Part shown: positions 56,434 through 64,000 of the stretch, piece after piece | Position numbering within the stretch: position 1 is the stretch's first letter | Layout: each line of letters opens with the position of its first letter | Source: Siderastrea radians | Taxonomy: Eukaryota; Cnidaria; Anthozoa; Scleractinia; Rhizangiidae | Length of the DNA stretch: 64,000 bases | Direction: 5' to 3' | Assembly (NCBI GenBank): GCA_964017195.1 | Contig: OZ024898.1 | Location: forward strand, 11,307,130 to 11,371,129 | Made by a program: the position numbers and the translations under genes | Notes under the pieces: model-generated | The model's database searches: none | What the model was told of the DNA's origin: nothing | The model's input: the letters and a program-made list of their open reading frames with translations, nothing else

Positions 56434-57968
56434 GTAAATATAGACACAACGCGATATTCTGCGACAGAAGTTGGCGAAAATAAACCTACGAATTTTCGTC
56501 TCAGTGGCACTTTAAACAAACATCAGCGTGATAGGTATTTGAAAATACATCTCTTGAAGGAAACAGCAGAAAAAGGTTGTATTCTAGCATGGAAATCTTT
56601 CTTTTAGCAACCCCCAATGAGATGACGTTTGAAAATAAATTTCTAAAGGAAATACGACGATTTCCCGCCGGCTAGATATCGAACGCAGCCATTGTTTGGC
56701 TTGTCACGCAACACTCCTCGACGAGTATTGGGTAATGGACCAAATAAAGGCCGCTTAGGAAACCAGGCATTTTATATTTGTGTTTATCACACGAATTGAG
56801 AGAAAGTATCGTATGAATATTATTTTCAGGAAAGCTACAAATCTCATGACAGATACCGGCAATGATGAAAGACCGTTTTACGTCAGGTAAGGTAAATCCT
56901 TCGTGACAATCCTAATTTCCGCTTTCCGTTTAAATCCGTTTTAGAACTGTGAATTATTTGCATTTTACTATGTTAATTACTCGCCTCTACGGTTGTAGAC
57001 TATTGCTCAGATGAGAATAGCCGACGGTTATTAAACTGCTGGAAATTAGCAAATCTACAAAGAAATCAAATTCATGACACCGGAATTCTTACAGGGCTAC
57101 TATTGAGTCTGTTTAGCTGTCTGACCGGTATTCACCAACGCAATTAGGCTTCATCAGTGTTTCATGTCTGAGTTTTCAAATATCATGCGTGCTTACTTTT
57201 GGTAGGTTGGATTTCTAGATATCACTGGAGAGTCGAAATAACAACAAAAGCAGCACATGAAACACTGAAGAAACGATTTATTCCTTGAAACATAAACATT
57301 GAAACAAAAGCTTAATAGACCTGAGGCGCGTTCGAGTGATCGTGGAATCGAAGACAAATTACCACTGATAAGCCGCAGTGACACGCGGGCACTGACATGT
57401 ATTACATTTCAAGTAAAAAACATTTTAAAAGAAGCCAAAACTACAACACCTTAAATATCATTTCGTAAACAGGTTTTCGTAATTTCTGTATTTTACCGTA
57501 GTTCACTAAAGCGATCGCTCAAACGTGCTTACGTTTCATATTATTTTTAGCACAAGCACGCATCTAAATTGCTTACCTTATAATTACTAAACATCTGAAT
57601 GTTTTCCTCGATATCTAGACAAGTTAGAGCAGTAGTTGCAGATCACTTCAAAGACACCTGAAGAGGCTAACAACGAGGACATGAAGAGGTGATGTCTTCC
57701 TGAAACACAACTGATTGAAAAACCATTGTCGCGAGAGAAGTACCTAAACCTGATAAACTGTAAATGATGTGACCCAACGGATTTATGGGTAGGTGGTTCT
57801 CAACTGATTAGATTGAGTTCCACGCCATGACGGACACTGTGCCAGCCTTTAAAAAGTTTTCAATATTCTGTACGAAACTCACCCAAGTTTGCATCCGAAT
57901 GAAACGAAGATATGACCATTGCAGCTGAAATCGCAATTTAAGCTATTGCGAATTGAGCCCAAAACTCC
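56434..57968. other. Intergenic sequence, weak exon-like signals only
   Basis: Contains GTCACGCAACACTCCTC near 56704, related to the foldback at 47802-47913. Otherwise nothing recognisable. Confidence 0.35.
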
Positions 57969-58042
57969 GGAGCTTCAACGGATTCGAACCCGTGGCCTCT
58001 GCATTCGCGCTACGGTGCTCTACCAACTGAGCTATGAAGACC
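57969..58042 (-). tRNA. tRNA-like sequence (probable pseudo-tRNA or SINE head)
   Basis: On the minus strand the D stem GCTC/GAGC, the A box (TAGCTCAGTTGG) and the B box (GGTTCGAATCC) are intact, and the acceptor pairs except at one or two positions. Position 33 in the anticodon loop (GCGCGAA) is C instead of T and the anticodon stem has a mismatch, so decoding function is doubtful. The would-be anticodon is GCG. Confidence 0.5.
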
Positions 58043-58045
58043 ATA

Positions 58046-58174
58046 CATTGGGAGCAGGCCAATTTATTGAGTTCATCTTAACCCGTGAAAGGAATGAAAC
58101 ATAGAATGAAAATGATGTGAACTGCAATACAGATGCAATACATATGAACTCAATAAATTGGCCTGCTCCCAATG
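58046..58174. repeat. Perfect 31-bp inverted repeat
   Basis: 58046-58076 and 58144-58174 are exact complements (CATTGGGAGCAGGCCAATTT start), 67 bp apart. It begins four bases from the 5' end of the tRNA-like sequence, so the two may form one element. Confidence 0.85.
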
Positions 58175-59046
58175 TGTAGGTAAAGCACTGCAGTACGGTG
58201 GCCCATAAGGGTCAAACGTGGTGATTTTTACAGTCGGCACATAAAAGTTGACTTTCCGGCTAAAAAGTAAGCCCATAACTTTTGCATGTTCGTTTCTCTG
58301 TTTTTCGTTTATTTTGGATGTTACGATTACTTGCACTGCATTTGAAACTTGGGAAAATAGTGTGCTACTTGTTTTTGTTGTTGCTGTTGTTGTTTTCCTT
58401 TTTTCAAAATAGAGAATACTCCGTCTCTTTTTACTCTTTCACCTTGAATGGATTTTTTAACCATTTCTTGCAAGCCACTGCAGTTTTGCTATTCTCTTCG
58501 CCCATCCATACAAATGCTGGAGTCCTACGAAATTTGACCCGGACTTCGCTTTTTCCCAGGCGATTTACGACACGCTCAGGTGATTTACTAGAAACTTCAG
58601 TATCTCCTCACAGACAAGTTGTTGACCTTAGAAACAGGATTCAAGCGAAAGTCGTTAGCACAAAAACGTGAAAGACGGCGGCTTGTCAAGTTTGGCAAAT
58701 ATAATCCTCGCCGAAAAACGACACGGGAAGAAGAAGAAGAAGACGTTCATATTGAGAGTTTGGCTTTCAAAGCATTCTTTTTTCTCTCTTTCTTTTTTGA
58801 AAGGAAAAACGTTGGGAATTTACTTTATGTAGCAAGCTGCTGGTGTTGAGCGAAAAGCTCACTCGAGAACAAAGAGACGGCAAAGGTAAGAGAAAACCCT
58901 TGTGCATCTCCAGTGAACGACTTATGTCCTCCTGTGACTGCAGCTGGAAAAAGCAATTTTGTGTGGCTTTTGGCTCGGCAATAACTTTATCAGTTCGACA
59001 TTCTAGCTTCACCATCCTGTTATCGTGCGATTTATCTTTTCACTTA
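58175..59046. other. Intergenic sequence, uncertain coding-like patch
   Basis: 58620-58760 plus reads as a basic then Glu-rich peptide, but without splice or start support. Nothing else recognised. Confidence 0.35.
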
Positions 59047-59279
59047 GGGACGGAACATTATTTAGAGGGGGAGGGGGGCTGGTGCAAATGGAGGGAACCC
59101 ATGTTCAAATTCTCCTGACCTTCCCCTTTGTTAAGCACTCCCCCCCTTTAACCACCATTTGCATAACAAAGCTCCCTAATATGCATGCATAAATTTCCCC
59201 CTTTTTTCCTGCATAAAAATCATTGATCCTCCCCCTATTTGTACCAGCCTTCCCCCACCTCTAAATAATGGCCGGTTCC
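59047..59279. mobile_element. Harbinger-like MITE with TTA duplication
   Basis: Inverted ends (GGGACGGAACATTATTTAGA and the complement of the right end GGAACCGGCCATTATTTAGA) extend for about 35 bp. TTA flanks both sides (59044-59046, 59280-59282). The 233-bp body is rich in G or C runs. Confidence 0.7.
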
Positions 59280-59282
59280 TTA

Positions 59283-61528
59283 GCGTCGATACACACGGCG
59301 CAGAGTTTCTCGTCTGCAGCAAACCCTCAATAGAAATGTCGCGAGTAGCCTGCGAAGCAGGTGAAAACGAGGAGGGGGTAGGGGGGTCAGAAAATGGCCA
59401 TTTTCCTCCCATTTTCTCGCTCCCTACTCCTTACCCGTTTAGACATGCTTTGCTGGCTACGTTGCGAAGAAATGTGGTTAACTATAATACAGATAAAAAA
59501 TTCAAGTGTTCATTGATTAAAAAAACGTTGCATTTAAGTTTACTCTTTTAGTAATAGCTTGCATACATACGTTGAGTTACGGCCCATTTTGTTTTTACCA
59601 GCGTTCTTCAAAAATAAAATCCCTTAATTCTAAGACCACCATTTAAAAATTATATTAACAGAAGTTGATTTTTTTTCACGAAGCTTGGAAAAAAATTTTG
59701 CATTACATCTACTTATCGATTTGTCGCATCACGTCCATACTAAATTATAGTGTCTCCACGTGCCATCAATAATGGGCTTAATCAAAAACAATTTTACCGG
59801 TAAGTATTGGTTTACTGTATCGGTAGCGAAATTAAAATCAACAAATTAGATAAATCTCTCTCAGCAAATGCTTGAAAAAAAACTGTAAGAATTTCTTGTA
59901 AGCGACCATCTTCCTTCTGACTACTTTTGTAAAATCCCAATTGAATCAGTTCTTATTTAAACACTGTATTTAGAAAAATCCTGTATAAATCCATTCTCAG
60001 ACAAACGCTGTGTGTAGAATCTCTAGATAAGAAGAAACCAACCATCTCCCTTTGCATCACATTCTCGAAAATCCCGTTTTAACAAGATCTCAGACAAATA
60101 CCAGTGTAGGAAGAATTCCAGTCCCGAAAGCGATCACTATTTATGATCCCGAGGGCGATCCCGTACAAGAGATTCAACTGTGCGACTAAGATAATCCGTA
60201 ACTACTATATGAAAAAGTCTATAGGTCTCACAGTTCTTAAATTAGCTATTTTGGCGCAGCGAAACCCTATTACAACACTATGTATTTAGTCAGCGGGGAT
60301 TAGTAAATCACAAGAACAATTTTAACGCGACCAGTCTCCTTAACTTTAGACTTCTAGGATCCCCTGCTTTTGTCTTATGGATTGTCAAGCATGAACTGAA
60401 ACACACGACCTCTCGAGCAAGATACTTGGCGCCAGCAAACACGTCACAAGGTCACGTATTTTGCCTCCGAACTTTGTTTCTTTATCAGCTTCAGGTGCCT
60501 TCACACAACAAATTTAAGTTTGCAAGCTTGGGTTAGCTCACTCCAAAACGTTGGCAAACTATCGTTCCCACAAAACAAATCAAACACAAAATTGTTTCCC
60601 AGTCACAATCTGGTGGTTATTATATTTTATACTCCCTAACTGGACATTTTTGGTGCAGTTCGGGGACACATCAGTTTGCATGTGGCAACCTTGGCGAGAC
60701 CAAACCAGAAGAATCGAACAAAGAAAGGCCTTCTGCGTAGATAGTTTTCGGTTTCGCGTTAGTCTCGTCCTCAAGGTACGCACCAGGTTCTTCGACTGGC
60801 TACGTCGTATTCGCTAATAGTCAACTTACGAAAGATGTGGCCATCGTAAGAGCCTAGGTTGAGGAAGTAGATGGGGTCACAGTGTATATTTGGGTACCTT
60901 AAGGTTCCAAGCCCTTCTGTTTGGTTTTCTTATTCTTAAATTCTTGTTTGATAGAGATCTACGCATCAATTGCAACTTTGCCAACATAACGCTGGCTGAA
61001 GTACAGTCCAGTCCTGTTTTGCAATACCACAATGATAAAATGTTTGCCAACTGCTTTTCTAATGTTCACACACGTCAGCATACACACTCGCCAAAAGTCT
61101 ACGCACCACAATCTTAAAATTTAGCGAGATCGTGTTGGCAAGTACAACTTGGTCTGTATGAGCGTCGGTAATAGCCTGCCATCATGTTTTTAAGCCATTT
61201 TTGCGACGTTCAACGAGCAAAGTGGTATCTACCAACACGAGTATGCAAGTTTAAGATTGTCGTATGAAGGCGCCTAGTTGTGGTAAGGTGTCATTGGACA
61301 ACAAGAAGGGCTCTTGTTTTCCCATGAAACAGTTAAAAAATGAAACACTTGAGCGCGCACGAATTTTCCTGCCGCGCACAAAACTGACGCACTGTGTGAA
61401 GAATAAATGTTCCGCGCGCTCTCTAATTTCACCCGATCGAAAAACACTATTACCCTCACAAAGTTTCCTGCTCGACTACCCTTAAGAGAAAATTGAGAAT
61501 ACTTGGAGTCTATCTTCCACTGAGCTGC
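59283..61528. other. Intergenic sequence, no gene found
   Basis: AT-rich, with short ORFs only. It lies downstream of the unrecognised minus-strand gene. Confidence 0.35.
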
Positions 61529-61750
61529 CTAATAAATGTCAGGAATTTCAATATCTTGGTTATCTCCGTAATCCACGCGGTTCTTGAACAGGATATTCCT
61601 CAGACTTCCTTTCTTTCCCTTGTGGTGCCGTCCAGATCTTCTCTTACCAAACTTTCTTCCGTGCCATTGTTGCATCTTTTCCACAAGTGTTTTCTTTAAC
61701 AAATCCATGAAAGATGGAGGCGTAGGCTTGTCAGTAATCTTCTTGTTAAT
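61529..61750 (-). CDS. Terminal exon of an unrecognised gene
   Basis: After acceptor CTTGCCTGTTTTAG the frame runs 73 codons to TAG at 61529. It starts INKKITDKPTPPSFMDLLKK, has a strongly basic middle (GRKFGKRRSGRHHKGKK) and ends NQDIEIPDIY. Entry is phase 0, matching the donor of the exon at 63793-63977. The basic middle holds dibasic sites and could be a nuclear signal or a protease-processed segment; neither is proven. No known domain is recognised. On the minus strand no AATAAA was seen close behind the stop. Confidence 0.65.
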   Translation of the reverse strand: MNKKITDKPTPPSFMDLLKKTLVEKMQQWHGRKFGKRRSGRHHKGKKGSLRNILFKNRVDYGDNQDIEIPDIY

Positions 61751-62429
61751 CTAAAACAGGCAAGTGCGTTGTTATTATCTTAACCCTTTCACTCCCATAA
61801 TCAACTATGGAGACATGTAATGTAGTTCTAACTTTTGAGTCTGTGGACGAAATCCGGCATGGTATCACCATTCAAATGAAATCTCTCTTAAAGTTCTTTC
61901 GCTTAGTACTATTTGTAGTAGTACTATCAGGATTTGAAAAACTGTAAATTGTGATTTTTTGGGAGGGAATTTTTACTTTGGCCACTACTAGGAGCGAAAC
62001 GGTTAAATCCAGGGGATACTGACTATTTTGATCCCATGCCTCAAGTAATTCAGTTTAATGCAAAGCATTGTATAAAGCTATTCTTTTTAAGGTGATGTTT
62101 TACTAGAAACAACTTGTCTCGCAAACTGAAACGCATGAGAAAATGATACCTTGTGTAATATACCCTGCATTGGACATAACTCACACCTTTATCCTCGCTT
62201 TGAGAAGCAGAACTGGATTCCCCAAGGTTGTAGCAAGGCAAAAAAAAATGTGATCGGAGGCTTAACGAAAAAGGCTTTGCAGGATAGATAATACTTACAA
62301 TATTGTTAACGGTTGTAGGTTATAAAAGGAAACAATTTGTTTTCTAACATAACCTACAGACTGTGAACAGAAAATCAAAGAAATCGCGCACTTTCGCCCC
62401 GTCCTTAAGCGTCTTCATTTGAAGAAGCG

Positions 62430-63760
62430 TTTTGGTGCATTTTTGCTCATCATCCAAAGTAAGACGACCCACACAAAAAGGGATACTTGCGTCATAGGGC
62501 CTCTGTTGGTAGCAACTTATTTCAGGTTAATTAGCTGAAGGTAGTACCCAATAGGCGAATCTTTGCTGACGTCATTGTTTAAGTTTTGCTTAGCGTTAAA
62601 ATTTTTTAGAAAAGGCAGAATTGACTTCAATAACTGAAAGGGCTTGTTAAACTTAGTAACCTGTGCAGAAGTTAGCTCTTTGCATGTAATACTTAAGGAC
62701 GTTCGCGCTAACTGTTTGTGTGCATCCTCACTGCGCAAGTAATTCACGTCGAATTGCATCAAGCATCGAGCGCGCGCGCTGGAAAAGAAATACAGACAAA
62801 TACAGTTGTGGGAGGTATTTTTGTATCTATAAACGTGCATAACTCTCTTAAATGCACGGTGGCCCCAATTTTTTTTTTCGATAAATCACTTTCTTTGGTG
62901 GTTCTCCGCATTTTATCCAAAAACAGAGAAATTCTGAACGTGAGAAGGTTTCATTTTTTTGCTATTTCTACTCAAATGCGATGGAGTTTTTCTGTGAATG
63001 CGGGTACGCGTGACTTCCAATTATCCTTCTGTGAGGCTTGTTTTACCTGAAACAATGATATTAGCTGCAAAAATTTACTAAATAGGCCTATTTGCGGTGA
63101 AATCAATAAATCGGCATTATCTAGAGTTCTCCACTTAACTTATTTTATTTGCTGGTAGTAATGTAGCCGATTTAGCCTTCTACGACCAAAGCTTCTAAAC
63201 GTTTTCGATACGCTTTTTCTCCGAAACGAACACGGTGAACCCCCCCCCCCCCTTTTTTTTTATTTTTTTGGTTGTCTGACATTAGTTGGTCGTTATCTAA
63301 CTGCAACAAAGGTTTTGGAAAAATCTGAACATGGGAAGATTTGGTCGCGAACGTCCTTAAGGAAATATCAGCCAACAGAAAATACAAAATTTCTGGATGG
63401 CAAAAGTGTAAATGGGCTCATACGATCTTTTAAAAATTTCGAGTTTTTAACATCGTGTATTTCAAATAACATTTGGTATTTCGGACTGAAATTTTCGGAG
63501 AAATATAATTGTGGTATGTCCTTTTTTGTAACTTTAATTAGAAAACGAGAAAAGTATATGCATGCAAATCAGGGAAAAATTGTAAACAAAGATTCGCCTA
63601 TTGAATAAACAGTATCTTGTCTTTGATTTAAAAAAAGCATTTTTGGTGCATTTTCGCCTACCTTCCAAAGTAAGGCGACCTAAGACAGCAGGGATCCTAA
63701 TACCATAGGGCCTCTACTAATAGCAACTTAATTAAGGTTAATTAGCTGTAGGTGCTATCC
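62430..63760. repeat. Two direct 120-bp repeats around an inverted-repeat unit
   Basis: Blocks 62430-62548 and 63642-63760 share CATAGGGCCTCT, TAGCAACTTA and GGTTAATTAGCTG and are clearly homologous but diverged. Between them, CAATAGGCGAATCTTTG at 62549-62565 and its exact complement at 63587-63603 form an outer inverted repeat around the MITE. Confidence 0.7.
62697..63356. mobile_element. TTAA-flanked MITE
   Basis: GGACGTTCGCG at 62697 and CGCGAACGTCC ending at 63356 are exact complements. TTAA flanks both (62693-62696 and 63357-63360), and the identity extends one base further out on each side. The interior has an A/T-rich TTTTTTTTTCGATAAATCAC stretch and a C/T run near 63241-63268, with no transposase. 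Confidence 0.7.
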
Positions 63761-63792
63761 AACTGGATAACCGTATCTTAACTTATTTTCAC

Positions 63793-63977
63793 CTCTTGTG
63801 TGTCGACGGGCAAATAAAAGCAGCCAAATTTCACATCAAGGATCTGAACGACCACACCACCGTAAATCTCCAGGCAGCCTCCCCACTTTTTGTCGTCACC
63901 GTAAGACATGTTGGAGTACTTCTCACAAATGTAGGCAAATGGCTTAATTCCCTGGCAAAATGGAGGTGGATTTTTTG
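63793..63977 (-). CDS. Internal exon of the unrecognised gene
   Basis: Bounded by a strong acceptor (CTCTTTTCCACGCAG) and donor GAG/GTGAAA, phase 1 to 0, 61 full codons: KNPPPFCQGIKPFAYICEKY, SNMSYGDDKKWGGCLEIYGG and VVVQILDVKFGCFYLPVDTQ-E. Four cysteines and alternating hydrophobics suggest a folded, possibly extracellular, beta-rich module. I do not recognise the family. It joins the terminal exon in phase. The gene continues beyond the right edge. Confidence 0.6.
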
Positions 63978-64000
63978 CTGCGTGGAAAAGAGGAGGAAAC

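Larger units (their letters stand above)
61751..63792. other. Intron of the unrecognised gene
   Basis: Filled mainly by repeats: direct copies of a 120-bp block at about 62430-62548 and 63642-63760, an outer 17-bp inverted repeat and a TTAA-flanked MITE (separate entries). Confidence 0.5.

Noticed and set aside
56830..56887. Small plus-strand exon joined to the ORF at 56361
   Set aside because: Its open phase does not match the upstream donor; the required phase meets a stop.
62050..62241. Minus-strand exon candidate ending at donor GTGTGAGT
   Set aside because: No AG acceptor lies between the pyrimidine tract and the putative coding part, and the neighbouring exons already join in phase.

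Overview
The window reads as nuclear DNA of a cnidarian, most likely a stony coral (inference). The reasons are an AT-rich background, split genes with GT-AG introns, an immune-type Roco gene joined to a nucleoside-phosphorylase-like domain, and very dense Penelope, Ngaro, Harbinger-like and Mutator-like repeats. No bacterial genes, operons or CRISPR arrays were seen.

Left edge (1 to about 5.05 kb). This is one end of a Maverick/Polinton or adintovirus-type element. It has an uninterrupted 1,399-codon protein-primed family B DNA polymerase, a divergently transcribed partial ORF running off the window, facing TATA boxes, a poly(A) signal, and a tandem 69-bp repeat array ending in CRE and CCAAT motifs. 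It is visibly more GC-rich than the rest.

Main host gene (about 5.5 to 48.7 kb, minus strand). Seven exons can be assembled by matching splice sites, reading phase and protein continuity: 48682-48020, 18449-18282, 16807-16733, 11531-11460, 8987-8553, 7902-7849 and 6989-5546. Together they encode about 970 residues: a PNP/UDP-phosphorylase-like domain, three short charged linkers, a Roc GTPase with intact P-loop, DxxG and THxD motifs, and a COR domain. Both the first exon(s) and the 3' end are missing from the model. Six of the seven exons are symmetric phase 1-1. The intron inside the PNP domain is about 29.6 kb and is filled with mobile DNA.

Mobile DNA inside and around that gene. There are four Penelope-like remnants (one with large inverted flanking repeats), a probable solo LTR inside one of them, a Crypton-like recombinase fragment and a LINE reverse-transcriptase fragment. 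Two Mutator-like elements lie in opposite orientation, both with 9-bp target duplications and each carrying a further insertion. A complete-length but frameshifted Ngaro retrotransposon shows A1/B1-A2/B2 split repeats inside a copy of another repeat whose empty homologue lies 3.5 kb away. tRNA-headed SINEs, several MITEs, a perfect 93-bp-arm palindrome and various satellites make up most of the rest.

Right part (48.7 to 64 kb). This part is gene-poor. It holds a small THAP-domain ORF, a 703-bp element with 139-bp terminal inverted repeats and 9-bp target duplications, a possible bidirectional start region near 56.3 kb, a tRNA-like sequence, several TA-, TWA- or TTAA-flanked MITEs, and the last two exons of an unrecognised minus-strand gene that continues past the right edge.
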